From positions 1,494,364 to 1,558,363 of the forward strand of contig NZ_CP098747.1 in NCBI RefSeq assembly GCF_023746535.1: DNA of 64,000 nt. The letters run 5' to 3'. The notes under the pieces were generated by a model that was not told where the DNA came from, did not search any database, and worked only from the letters and a program-made list of their open reading frames with translations. Source of the stretch: Sneathiella marina. Its GTDB lineage: Bacteria; Pseudomonadota; Alphaproteobacteria; Sneathiellales; Sneathiellaceae. Shown here one piece after another: positions 27,822-38,657 of the stretch. The translations under genes were made by a program, and so were the position numbers. The number at the start of each line of letters is the position of its first letter. Positions within the stretch are counted from its first letter, which is position 1.

Positions 27822-28702
27822 ACAGAACATTCCTAACAGTTATTGCAATCTTACTGGTGGCCGGCGGCTTTGTTGCGGCAAGCTCAATGTTTACAGTTTA
27901 CCAGTCTGAGCAAGCCATTGTTATGCAATTCGGTAAGCCCAAGAATGTGATTCAGGAGCCAGGCCTGCAGTTCAAAATTCCGTTTGTTCAAGACGTCGTC
28001 TATGTTGACAAGCGGGTTCTGTCGGTCAGTACAAAACGTGAAGAAGTTGTCACGTTGGACCAGAAGCGTTTGATGGTGGATAGTTTTGCGCGGTTCCGGA
28101 TCGCCAATCCACTGCAATATTACCAGTCGTTCGGAAATATTCAAATTGCCTACCAGCGTTTGGAAACAATTCTGAACTCGCAGTTGCGTCAGAATCTCGG
28201 TCGCCAGATCCTGACGAATATAGTCTCTGGTGAACGGTCAAATTTGATGAACCAGATCAAGACACAGGTGAATGCAGAGGCGCAAGCTTCGGGCATTGAA
28301 GTTGTCGACGTGCGGATTGTTCGCGCTGACCTGCCACAGGAAAACAGTGAAAAAGTTTTCGATCGTATGCGGTCACAGCGTGAACAGGAAGCAAAGGAGA
28401 TCCGGGCAAACGGTGCGGAGATTGCGCAAAGAATTAAAGCCAATGCCGATAAGGAACGGACAGTTTTGTTGGCGGAAGCGCAGCGTGATTCTGAAATCCT
28501 CAGAGGTACTGGCGATGGTGAAAAGAACCGTATCTTTGCGGATGCCTTCGGCAAAGATCCTGATTTCTTCTCCTTCTATCGGTCCATGCAGGCGTATCGG
28601 GAATCAATTTCTGATGATGATACATCCATGGTCCTGTCACCGGATTCTGAATTTTTCCGGTTCTTTGATCAGGAAAATGTGAATTCTGATAACGCAAATT
28701 AA
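27818..28702 (+). CDS. hflC: FtsH protease regulator HflC, 294 aa
   Basis: Partner of HflK. A signal anchor at residues 4-24 is followed by F-T-V-Y-Q-S-E-Q-A-I-V-M-Q-F-G-K-P, the SPFH domain, and a helical tail with E-I-R-A-N-G-A-E-I-A-Q-R-I-K-A-N-A-D-K-E-R. All these match HflC, and the length is about right. A strong terminator begins 17 bases after the stop codon. Confidence 0.95.
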   Translation: MNRTFLTVIAILLVAGGFVAASSMFTVYQSEQAIVMQFGKPKNVIQEPGLQFKIPFVQDVVYVDKRVLSVSTKREEVVTLDQKRLMVDSFARFRIANPLQYYQSFGNIQIAYQRLETILNSQLRQNLGRQILTNIVSGERSNLMNQIKTQVNAEAQASGIEVVDVRIVRADLPQENSEKVFDRMRSQREQEAKEIRANGAEIAQRIKANADKERTVLLAEAQRDSEILRGTGDGEKNRIFADAFGKDPDFFSFYRSMQAYRESISDDDTSMVLSPDSEFFRFFDQENVNSDNAN

Positions 28703-28718
28703 AATTTGATGTTGCCAA

Positions 28719-28748
28719 GGCCCGCAAGTTATTGCGGGCCTTTTTTTT
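28719..28748 (+). terminator. Rho-independent terminator after hflC
   Basis: GGCCCGCAA, loop GTTA, TTGCGGGCC, then eight T. The nine-pair stem is perfect. The T run is directly followed by GGAGG, the ribosome binding site of the DUF2065 gene, so that gene lies just past the stop signal. Confidence 0.88.
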
Positions 28749-28757
28749 GGAGGTTCT

Positions 28758-28946
28758 GTGGTATCTGATTTTATCCTGGCAGGGGCGCTTATCTTGTTTA
28801 TTGAAGGCGCTCTTTATGCGCTTTTTCCGGATGGCATGAAGAAAATGATGATTTCGGTTCTTGAAACGCCCAGTCATATTTTGCGCATATTTGGCCTTTT
28901 GGCAGCGATTGTAGGTGTTGTCATTGTTTGGTTTCTGCGCGGGTAA
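28758..28946 (+). CDS. DUF2065 family small membrane protein, 62 aa
   Basis: Two membrane segments (about 4-22 and 41-60) with the conserved E-G-A-L-Y-A-L-F-P-D-G-M-K between them, typical of DUF2065. These proteins commonly follow hflC in alphaproteobacteria and are thought to work near FtsH/HflKC; the function is not known. The GTG start at 28758 is set by GGAGG at 28749-28753. That puts the ribosome binding site directly after the hflC terminator U-tract, so it is expressed either by read-through or from its own promoter. Confidence 0.87.
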   Translation: MVSDFILAGALILFIEGALYALFPDGMKKMMISVLETPSHILRIFGLLAAIVGVVIVWFLRG

Positions 28947-29177
28947 GGTACTTTGCGAAGCTTATTTTTCACAGTTTCGAGAGTTAGGCACTATTCTTTT
29001 GCTTATATATGTACATTGCACATTTTCGCCTTATTTGATTTCTAGGTAACAATCCAGAGTGCTTTCGCCAATTTAACCGGTTGGAAGCGAGTTGTGTCAT
29101 CAGTTGTTCTTCTGCCCGCGGTATGGCTATATACTGAATGTCAATGGCAGGTGATGTTAATCGGAGGAAATAGAGTC

Positions 29178-30710
29178 TTGTATAATAGATATTCAGAGTT
29201 GCCAAATAAGGCAAAAGTCAGAGCGCGAAATCCGGAAAATCAGATCTCGCGAGAGAGAAGATACGGTTTCCTCGTCCTCTCGGCTGTAACAATCTTCGTT
29301 TTCACAGTCGGTCTTGCGTTAAATGCAAAGGCACGTGGCGCTCCGGAAAGTTTTGCTGATCTTGTGGAGCAATTGTCGCCTGCCGTGGTCAATATCTCGA
29401 CGACCCAAACTGTTAAATCCGGTGGCGGTGGCGGTGGCCCTCAATTACCTGAAGGGCATCCGTTTGAAGATTTCTTCAAGGATTTCGGGCCAAAGGGTAA
29501 GGATGGGGAACGAAGTCGCAAGGCAACGTCTCTTGGGTCCGGTTTTGTTATAGATGCAAAAGCAGGTTACGTCATTACGAACAATCATGTGATTGATGGT
29601 GCGGATGAGATCACGGTTGTTTTCACAGACGGTGAAAAGCTTCCCGCAACCTTGGTCGGGACCGATCCCAAAACGGACATCGCTGTCTTGAAAATAGACC
29701 CAAATGGTCATGAACTTGTTGGCGTGAATTGGGGAGATAGTGAAAAATCCCGCGTTGGTGACTGGGTGCTTGCCATCGGTAATCCATACGGATTAGGCGG
29801 AACAGTGACAGCGGGCATTATTTCCGCGGATAACCGTGATATCCGGTCTGGTCCATATGATGACTATATCCAGACGGATGCGTCGATCAATAAAGGTAAC
29901 TCTGGTGGTCCTTTATTCAATATGGACGGTGAGGTTATTGGCATTAATACTGCAATCTTCTCGCAATCGGGCGGCAGTATCGGAATTGGTTTTTCAATTC
30001 CCTCGCAACTGGCGGAGCCTGTAGTCAAGCAATTGATCGAATTTGGTAAAACACGACGTGGATGGCTAGGCGTTGTCATTCAACCGGTTACCGAAGAATT
30101 TGCCGAGAGTCTCGATCTGGAGAATACGGACGGCGTATTGGTCGCTGGTGTTCCTGAAGAAGGTCCAGCCTTTAAAGCAGGCATTAAAGCCGGTGACGTA
30201 ATCTTGGAATTCAACGGCGAAGCAGTTACTGAGCCACGGGAGCTTTCCCGTTTGGTGGCGGATACGAAGGTCGGATCGAAAGTAACCGTCGACTTATGGC
30301 GCAATGGTGAGAAAAAAGAAGTATCCGTTGTTCTTGGTGAGCTGGAAAAAGCCGAGACCGAAATGGCTGCTGTATCACCAGCTGAAATTGGCGATGGAAA
30401 ATCCGTTGAAAAGCTCGGTATGGAGCTGGCGACTGTCAATGATGCCCTTCGAAAAAAGTTTGGCCTGGGTGCTGATGCCGAAGGTGTTGTCATTACAAAA
30501 GTCGATCAAGATTCTGAAGCTGCGAAGAAAGATATTCGCCCAGGCGATATCCTCTTGGAAGTTCAGCTGGAGCCTGTTTCAACGACAGATCAGGTAAAAG
30601 CCCAGCTTAAAGCAATTGCCGATACGGATAAGAAGTCTGTCTTGATGTTGCTCAAACGAGGTCAAAATTCACGCTTCGTGGCTTTGAGCCTGGATAAAGA
30701 CAAGGGATAA
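29178..30710 (+). CDS. degP: Do-family periplasmic serine protease/chaperone (DegP/HtrA-like), 510 aa
   Basis: An envelope quality-control protease. I start at the TTG of 29178 because CGGAGGAAA lies 8-16 bases before it; the frame is open further upstream to 29094 but without such a signal. Residues 28-52 form a signal anchor. The trypsin-like domain has the triad His137 (TNNHV), Asp167 (KTDIA) and Ser242 (GNSGG), all present. A Gly-rich loop G-G-G-G-G-G sits near 85. Two PDZ domains follow (about 275-365 and 400-505), the first starting R-R-G-W-L-G-V-V-I-Q. It ends before a terminator that also serves serB. Confidence 0.93.
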   Translation: MYNRYSELPNKAKVRARNPENQISRERRYGFLVLSAVTIFVFTVGLALNAKARGAPESFADLVEQLSPAVVNISTTQTVKSGGGGGGPQLPEGHPFEDFFKDFGPKGKDGERSRKATSLGSGFVIDAKAGYVITNNHVIDGADEITVVFTDGEKLPATLVGTDPKTDIAVLKIDPNGHELVGVNWGDSEKSRVGDWVLAIGNPYGLGGTVTAGIISADNRDIRSGPYDDYIQTDASINKGNSGGPLFNMDGEVIGINTAIFSQSGGSIGIGFSIPSQLAEPVVKQLIEFGKTRRGWLGVVIQPVTEEFAESLDLENTDGVLVAGVPEEGPAFKAGIKAGDVILEFNGEAVTEPRELSRLVADTKVGSKVTVDLWRNGEKKEVSVVLGELEKAETEMAAVSPAEIGDGKSVEKLGMELATVNDALRKKFGLGADAEGVVITKVDQDSEAAKKDIRPGDILLEVQLEPVSTTDQVKAQLKAIADTDKKSVLMLLKRGQNSRFVALSLDKDKG

Positions 30711-30729
30711 ATTGCTTCCCGAGAGTTTT

Positions 30730-30763
30730 AGGGCGCCTATCCGCTGGATATGGCGCCCTTTCT
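30730..30763. terminator. Terminator hairpin between degP and serB
   Basis: AGGGCGCC-TATCC, loop GCT, GGATA-T-GGCGCCCT, thirteen pairs with one bulged T, then TTTCTT. It sits between two convergent genes, only about 20 bases after the degP stop and directly at the serB stop, so it may serve both. Confidence 0.75.
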
Positions 30764-31674
30764 TATGCCTGAATGAAATCGGTCGAGCTATAACCTTGAA
30801 AATACAGGAGCGTGGTTAAGTCACCATGCTGGATTTGGGCATCAGCCGCTGCGGCTGCTTTTGGCTTCGCGTGATAGGAAACACCGAGGCCTGCCGCCTG
30901 TATCATCGGGATATCATTTGCACCGTCACCCACAGCCATCGTGAGGGCCTGATCAATCGATTTTTCTTTCATGAGCCGCTGTAAAGTGTCGAGTTTGGCT
31001 TGCGAATTCAATATGGGTTCCGCCGCAATTCCTGACAGGGCGCCATTTTCAAATTGTAGCTCATTACTTAAATCCATGTGAAAGCCCAATGCTTTTCGTA
31101 CGCGGCTGGTAAAGAAAGAGAACCCACCGGAGACAAGCGCTGTATATACACCATTTGCCGTTAGGGTCTTGAGAAGGGTTTTTGCTCCCGGCATCAAAGT
31201 GACCCGTTCCGTATATACTTGCTCCAATACAGTCTCTCGAAGCCCTTTAAGCATGGCAACACGGGCTCGGAAGGCATCGTTAAAATCCAATTCTCCGTGC
31301 ATTGCTTTTTCAGTAATCTCGGAAACTTCGGCTTTTAATCCGACAAAATCTGCAATCTCGTCGATGCATTCTACGGTGATAATCGTACTGTCCATATCTG
31401 CAAGGAATAACTGTTTGCGGCGCCCGTCAGCCGGCTGAAAGCAATAGTCAACCTGCTGAAGCAAAGCATCTGTCGCCAGATTGGATTTTATATCTTGAAA
31501 GTCTCGCGCCTTAATTGTTATGTCACAGGCAACGTCATCCTTTAGCCATCTGATGTCTAGTAGCTCGCAGTCAAATGCGCCGAGCGTCGCTGTCATTTCG
31601 TCAGCAAGATTGCGCATTGGGACGGGCGCTGTATGATCAGCGACTAAAGTTAATACTGAATTATTGGCCATCAT
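30763..31674 (-). CDS. serB: Phosphoserine phosphatase, 303 aa
   Basis: The last step of serine synthesis, phosphoserine to serine. The first 80 residues form an ACT-like regulatory region; the HAD phosphatase follows with motif I D-M-D-S-T near 93-97 (nucleophile and general acid Asp), motif II in L-V-S-G-G-F, and motif III/IV G-D-G-A-N-D-I-P-M. The length is that of proteobacterial SerB. The frame is open to 31830 but the ATG pair at 31674/31671 (MMANNSVLTLV) is the plausible start. GGAGACG lies before it. The start is only 19 bases from the miaA start on the other strand. Confidence 0.93.
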   Translation of the reverse strand: MMANNSVLTLVADHTAPVPMRNLADEMTATLGAFDCELLDIRWLKDDVACDITIKARDFQDIKSNLATDALLQQVDYCFQPADGRRKQLFLADMDSTIITVECIDEIADFVGLKAEVSEITEKAMHGELDFNDAFRARVAMLKGLRETVLEQVYTERVTLMPGAKTLLKTLTANGVYTALVSGGFSFFTSRVRKALGFHMDLSNELQFENGALSGIAAEPILNSQAKLDTLQRLMKEKSIDQALTMAVGDGANDIPMIQAAGLGVSYHAKPKAAAAADAQIQHGDLTTLLYFQGYSSTDFIQA

Positions 31675-31693
31675 TACGACAGATCGTCTCCAT

Positions 31694-32659
31694 ATGAATA
31701 GTAATGCTACCCCCATCGTCCGGCAGGAAGGATGCCTTCTTTTAGCAGGGCCAACAGCAAGCGGCAAATCCGCATTGGCAGTTGCGATCGCACAAGAGTT
31801 CGATGGTGTCATAATTAACGCAGACAGCATGCAGGTCTATGATGGGCTACATGTTTTAACAGCCCGACCCAGCCCGGAAGAAGAGGCCGCCGCACCCCAT
31901 CGCCTCTATGGTATTTTGGCCCCCGAAGACTATTGCACAGCAGCTCGTTGGCGAGATATGGCCTTGGCAGAAATTGAGTCTATCCGACAGGCAGGTAAAG
32001 TGCCGATCGTTGTTGGAGGTACTGGTCTATATTTTGACATTCTGACAAAAGGCATCGCGGAAATACCAAAAATTTCCGAGGATCTTCGGATGCGACTTCG
32101 TGAGAGGCAGCAGTCGGAAGGCAATGCGGTTATCCATACTTTACTGCGTGAAAAAGATCCTGTTATGGCCGACAAGCTTAATGTCGGTGATACGCAACGC
32201 CTGCTTCGCGCATTGGAGGTTGTTGAAGAGACAGGTATTCCTCTCAGTGATTGGCATCGAAAAGCACCCAATGGGTTGATTTTGGAAGGGCCAAGATTAT
32301 GGCTCGCCCTCGCGCCTGAACGACAATGGCTATATGACCGATGTGATCGGCGTCTGGATTGGATGATAGAGTCCGGCGGTGCAATTGAGGAGGTAAAGAG
32401 ACTAAAGGATCGTCAACTGGATTTCACTCTGCCTGCTATGAAAGCATTGGGTGTTCCGGAGCTAATACAGTATTTAGATGGAGAAATAGAGCTGGAAGCC
32501 GCAGTAAACCGCGTGAAAATGCTCACGAGACGCTACGCGAAGCGTCAAATGACGTGGGTTCGGAATAAGATGTGCGAAGCAAATTTGTCATCCACGCAAG
32601 ATTTGGAAAGTTTAAAGGATGAATTCTTTCCATTTATTCGCCGTTTTTTGTTGACCTGA
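31694..32659 (+). CDS. miaA: tRNA dimethylallyltransferase, 321 aa
   Basis: Transfers the dimethylallyl group to adenine 37 of tRNAs that read UNN codons. The P-loop L-L-L-A-G-P-T-A-S-G-K-S-A is at about residues 14-26, followed by the substrate loop I-N-A-D-S-M-Q-V-Y (39-47), V-V-G-G-T-G-L-Y and the C-terminal tRNA-contacting R-R-Y-A-K-R-Q-M-T-W. All fit MiaA. I use the ATG at 31694; a TTG at 31664 would overlap the serB gene. The ribosome binding site is poor in both cases. Confidence 0.93.
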   Translation: MNSNATPIVRQEGCLLLAGPTASGKSALAVAIAQEFDGVIINADSMQVYDGLHVLTARPSPEEEAAAPHRLYGILAPEDYCTAARWRDMALAEIESIRQAGKVPIVVGGTGLYFDILTKGIAEIPKISEDLRMRLRERQQSEGNAVIHTLLREKDPVMADKLNVGDTQRLLRALEVVEETGIPLSDWHRKAPNGLILEGPRLWLALAPERQWLYDRCDRRLDWMIESGGAIEEVKRLKDRQLDFTLPAMKALGVPELIQYLDGEIELEAAVNRVKMLTRRYAKRQMTWVRNKMCEANLSSTQDLESLKDEFFPFIRRFLLT

Positions 32660-32724
32660 GGGATTTGACGAGCTAGGTTCCGCAAATTGGCGGCCCTTGT
32701 GTAACCATGAGGTAAGCTATGAAT

Positions 32725-32754
32725 CGCCCGGGAATTCCTCGGGCGCATTTTTTT
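32725..32754 (+). terminator. Terminator-like hairpin between miaA and ilvB
   Basis: CGCCCG at 32725-32730 pairs with CGGGCG at 32740-32745; the inside is GGAATTCC plus one T. It is followed by CA and seven T (32748-32754). It could end miaA transcription or, because ilvB starts only 45 bases later, act as an attenuator of the ilv operon. Confidence 0.65.
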
Positions 32755-32757
32755 CAT

Positions 32758-32774
32758 GCTCTATCAGTTAGAGC
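32758..32774 (+). promoter_or_regulatory. Second small hairpin in the ilvB leader
   Basis: GCTCTA at 32758-32763, loop TCAGT, TAGAGC at 32769-32774. It lies between the T run of the preceding hairpin and the ilvB ribosome binding site (AGGAAAAG at 32790-32797). A 23-codon reading frame (32719-32790) runs through both hairpins but shows no run of Ile, Leu or Val codons, so classical leader-peptide attenuation is not supported. Confidence 0.35.
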
Positions 32775-32799
32775 AAAGCAGACAGATTAGGAAAAGCCG

Positions 32800-34563
32800 A
32801 TGGCTAACCAGAAAATGACCGGAGCGGAAATCGTAATTAAGGCCTTGGCAGACCAAGGCGTGGAAGTGATTTTTGGGTACCCTGGTGGCGCTGTCCTTCC
32901 TCTTTACGACGAGCTTTTTAAGCAAAACAGCATTCGTCATATTCTGGTGCGCCAGGAAGGTGGTGCCGTTCATGCGGCGGAAGGGTATGCGCGTTCAACC
33001 GGCAAGCCGGGAGTCGTCCTCGTTACCTCTGGTCCAGGTGCAACGAATGCAGTTACAGGTCTTGCCGATGCCTTGATGGATAGTATTCCAATTATCTGTC
33101 TGACGGGGCAGGTCGCGACACATATGATCGGAAATGATGCTTTCCAGGAAGCGGATACGGTTGGCATTACGCGGCCGGTTACCAAGCATAATTATCTGGT
33201 AAAAGATGCTAACGACATGGCGCGGACAATTCATGAAGCCTTCTATGTTGCCACCAATGGCCGCCCGGGACCAATCGTCGTCGATTTACCCAAGGATGTT
33301 CAGCTTTCGGAAGGAACCTACCAACCGCCTGGAATGATCAAGCATAAAAGCTATAAACCAGTCGTCAAAGGTGACCTGAAGGCAATCAAGGCGGCGGTCA
33401 AATTAATAGCGGGTGCGAAAAAGCCGGTTTTCTATTCCGGCGGTGGCGTTATCAACTCAGGCCCGAAAGCTGCGAAATTACTAACACAATTTGTTCGCAT
33501 GACCGGGTATCCGATTACCAATACATTGATGGGACTTGGTGGATATCCGGCGTCAGACAAGCAGTTCCTGGGCATGCTGGGTATGCACGGAACATATGAA
33601 GCAAATCATGCCATGCATGATTGTGATGTGATGGTCTGTATTGGTGCGCGGTTTGACGACCGGATTACGGGCCGGCTGGATGCATTTTCTCCGCATTCAA
33701 AGAAGATTCACGTGGATATTGATCCCTCTTCAATCAACAAGAATATTTCAGTTGATATTCCGATCGTTGGTGACGTTGGCCATGTGCTCGAGGATATGAT
33801 CAAAATCTGGAAGTCTGAAGTGCGCAAGCCGGATGCAGGTGCGCTCAAAAAATGGTGGGCTGAGATTGATGGATGGCGATCAGTGGATTGTCTGAAGTTC
33901 GAGCAAAAGGGTAAAGCGATTAAGCCTCAATATGCGTTGTCACGTCTCAATGAGCTGACAAAGGGGAAGGATCGGTTCTTTACCACCGAAGTTGGACAGC
34001 ATCAGATGTGGGCCGCTCAATACCTGGAATTTGATGAGCCAAACCGCTGGATGACATCTGGTGGATTGGGGACAATGGGGTATGGGCTTCCTGCTGCCAT
34101 GGGGGTGCAAATTGGGCATCCCGACGCCTTGGTGGTCGATGTGGCGGGGGAAGCTTCGACGATGATGAACATCCAGGAAATGTCGACGATCCTTCAATAT
34201 CGCTTGCCGGTAAAAATATTCATTCTGAATAATGAGTATATGGGTATGGTGCGTCAGTGGCAGGAACTTTTGCATGGTGGGCGTTATTCGGAAAGCTATA
34301 TGGAAAGTCTCCCTGATTTCGTAAAATTGGCAGAAGCTTTTGGTTCAACAGGATTACGCTGTACGGACCCGGCAAAAGTCGATGACTGCATCAAGGAAAT
34401 GATGGCGATCGATGGCCCGGTCTTGGTTGATATGGTCGTTGATAAAGAAGAAAATGTCTTTCCAATGGTTCCCTCCGGCGCGTCCCATAACGAGATGCTG
34501 CTCGGCAGTGAACAGGACAACGAAGGACCAAAGGTAACGTCCGACGGATTATCACTGGTTTAG
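32800..34563 (+). CDS. ilvB: Acetolactate synthase, large (catalytic) subunit, 587 aa
   Basis: The first common enzyme of valine, leucine and isoleucine synthesis, condensing two pyruvates or pyruvate with 2-oxobutanoate using thiamine diphosphate and FAD. The N-terminal domain starts M-T-G-A-E-I-V-I-K-A-L-A-D-Q-G-V and contains the catalytic Glu in V-R-Q-E-G-G-A-V-H-A. The C-terminal cofactor motif reads V-A-G-E-A-S-T-M-M-N-I-Q-E rather than the textbook GDGS, a variation common in alphaproteobacteria. A-G-E-A-S is followed by L-N-N-E-Y-M-G-M-V-R-Q-W-Q. Ribosome binding site AGGAAAAG. Next gene ilvH starts 87 bases later. Confidence 0.96.
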   Translation: MANQKMTGAEIVIKALADQGVEVIFGYPGGAVLPLYDELFKQNSIRHILVRQEGGAVHAAEGYARSTGKPGVVLVTSGPGATNAVTGLADALMDSIPIICLTGQVATHMIGNDAFQEADTVGITRPVTKHNYLVKDANDMARTIHEAFYVATNGRPGPIVVDLPKDVQLSEGTYQPPGMIKHKSYKPVVKGDLKAIKAAVKLIAGAKKPVFYSGGGVINSGPKAAKLLTQFVRMTGYPITNTLMGLGGYPASDKQFLGMLGMHGTYEANHAMHDCDVMVCIGARFDDRITGRLDAFSPHSKKIHVDIDPSSINKNISVDIPIVGDVGHVLEDMIKIWKSEVRKPDAGALKKWWAEIDGWRSVDCLKFEQKGKAIKPQYALSRLNELTKGKDRFFTTEVGQHQMWAAQYLEFDEPNRWMTSGGLGTMGYGLPAAMGVQIGHPDALVVDVAGEASTMMNIQEMSTILQYRLPVKIFILNNEYMGMVRQWQELLHGGRYSESYMESLPDFVKLAEAFGSTGLRCTDPAKVDDCIKEMMAIDGPVLVDMVVDKEENVFPMVPSGASHNEMLLGSEQDNEGPKVTSDGLSLV

Positions 34564-34650
34564 GCTAAAACCGCTACACGCGAAAAGCTATGGATTTAAG
34601 CAAAGCGCTGGGTTAAAAGAAACCCGCGTTTGCAGAAGGAATGCTATGTA

Positions 34651-35163
34651 ATGGGTCACGATACAGAAATTTTTCGTCATACTATTTCCGTTCTTGTTGA
34701 TAATGAGTTCGGTGTATTGGCTCGCGTGGTCGGATTATTCTCCGGGCGCGGATATAATATTGAAAGCCTGACGGTTGCGAAAGTGGATGATCAGGACAAT
34801 CTATCGCGTATTACAATAGTAACGTCCGGTACATTGATGGTGATTGAGCAGATCAAGGCGCAGTTGAACCGGCTGGTTCCCGTGCATAAAATATCTGACC
34901 TGACCGTTGAGGGACCAAGCGTCGAACGCGAAATGGCTTTGGTCAAAGTCATTTGTAATGGCGAAAAACGTGTTGAAGCGCTGCGAATGGCCGATATTTT
35001 CAGGGCAAGGGCGATTGATACGACGGAAACATCGTTTATTTTCGAGGTGACCGGGGTCCGGGACAAGGTCAAAGCCTTTATCGCCTTGATGGAACCGCTG
35101 GGAAGCGCCGAAGTTTGTCGGACGGGTGTCGTCGCTATCCGAAGAGGTACAGAAACCATCTGA
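34651..35163 (+). CDS. ilvH: Acetolactate synthase, small (regulatory) subunit, 170 aa
   Basis: The regulatory subunit that activates IlvB and gives feedback inhibition by valine. The N-terminal ACT domain reads H-T-I-S-V-L-V-D-N-E-F-G-V-L-A-R-V-V-G-L-F-S-G-R-G-Y-N-I-E-S-L-T-V, the classic sequence. It is followed by a second ACT-like domain (about 85-165). I take the ATG at 34651 (MGHDTEIFRH) because GAAGGA lies about nine bases upstream; the frame is open to 34630. Downstream, ilvC follows after 59 bases. Confidence 0.96.
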   Translation: MGHDTEIFRHTISVLVDNEFGVLARVVGLFSGRGYNIESLTVAKVDDQDNLSRITIVTSGTLMVIEQIKAQLNRLVPVHKISDLTVEGPSVEREMALVKVICNGEKRVEALRMADIFRARAIDTTETSFIFEVTGVRDKVKAFIALMEPLGSAEVCRTGVVAIRRGTETI

Positions 35164-35195
35164 GAAGGTGGAACAAGTAAACATTATTAAGATAA

Positions 35196-36242
<1,047 letters not shown>

Positions 36243-36262
36243 TAATACGAATAGTTACTCTG

Positions 36263-36290
36263 ACAAAGCCGGCATTTATGTCGGCTTTGT
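36263..36290 (+). terminator. Possible terminator after ilvC
   Basis: ACAAAGCCGGCA at 36262-36273 pairs with TGTCGGCTTTGT near 36279-36290, a stem of about 11 pairs with loop TTTA. It is followed by TATG, so the U run is poor; termination may need Rho. Confidence 0.55.
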
Positions 36291-37721
<1,431 letters not shown>

Positions 37722-37763
37722 TTTGCTTAACTAAAATCAGGGTTACCATTGGAGTGCGGGTGA

Positions 37764-38657
37764 ATGGCACCTCGACAAGGAAGAGTTTTTAATCTGGCAT
37801 GGCCGCTGAAGACAATTGTTCAGCGGTTTGCCTTTTTAGCCCTTGTTGCAATATCCATTGCTCTGCTTATCATTGGTAAGGCTAATATTGCCGGGATTGA
37901 AAAACTTCGAATGGCCACCGCAGATGTTGCGGCACCAATTCTTGCAACGATTTCGCAGCCCGTAGACGCCTTCAATCAGGCCGTAGAGCGTCTCCAGAAA
38001 CTTACGAATATAGTTGAGGAAAATGAACGCCTGCGGGAGGAAAATGCCCGCTTGTTGAAATGGCAGGCAGTTGGCCGCTCCCTTTCACAGGAAAATGAAA
38101 ACTACCGGCAACTTCTCAATGCACTTTCAGATCCGCTTGTTCTTCCAATTACAGCCCGGGTGGTAGGAGATTCCGGAGGACCGTACGTCCGGACGTTGCT
38201 GTTGAGCGCTGGACGACGTGATGGTGTACGCATTGGCCAGGCCGTTGTCGGCCCCTTAGGGTTGGTCGGGCGGATTTCTGAAGTTGGAGAGCGGTCTGCG
38301 CGCGTCCTTCTCCTGACGGATTTGAATTCCCGTATACCCGCGGTTTTGGAAAAATCTCGGCATAAAGGTATTCTTGTCGGAGATAATTCGACGTCTCCCT
38401 CGCTGGAGTTTTTGCCAACAACTGCGGTGGTTGTAGCTGGTGATCGTATTGTGACATCAGGAGACGGGGGCATGTTGCCCGCCGGCAGGCCAATTGGGAT
38501 TGTATCTTCGGTTTCGGAAAGCAAGATACGCGTTCAGACATTTACAGATTGGAGCAGGCTGGAATATGTTAGTGTCCTTAGATATGATTTGCCCGGTATG
38601 AGCAGCCCCGATGATAATCCCGGCGACCTGGGCGAAAGCAGATTGGGTGGAAAGTGA
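37764..38657 (+). CDS. mreC: Rod shape-determining protein MreC, 297 aa
   Basis: A periplasmic scaffold anchored by one membrane segment (about residues 18-36, QRFAFLALVAISIALLIIG). A coiled coil follows (about 66-112, with E-N-E-R-L-R-E-E-N-A-R-L-L-K-W-Q), then a double beta-barrel domain with D-R-I-V-T-S-G-D-G-G-M-L-P-A-G-R-P-I-G near 230, the MreC signature. A short C-terminal Pro/Asp tail ends the protein. It overlaps mreD by four bases. Confidence 0.94.
   Translation: MAPRQGRVFNLAWPLKTIVQRFAFLALVAISIALLIIGKANIAGIEKLRMATADVAAPILATISQPVDAFNQAVERLQKLTNIVEENERLREENARLLKWQAVGRSLSQENENYRQLLNALSDPLVLPITARVVGDSGGPYVRTLLLSAGRRDGVRIGQAVVGPLGLVGRISEVGERSARVLLLTDLNSRIPAVLEKSRHKGILVGDNSTSPSLEFLPTTAVVVAGDRIVTSGDGGMLPAGRPIGIVSSVSESKIRVQTFTDWSRLEYVSVLRYDLPGMSSPDDNPGDLGESRLGGK

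Noticed and set aside
32719-32790. Leader peptide attenuator for ilvB
   Set aside because: The 23-codon frame has only one Ile, one Leu and one Val codon, so it is not a classical branched-chain leader peptide; the hairpins are still reported.
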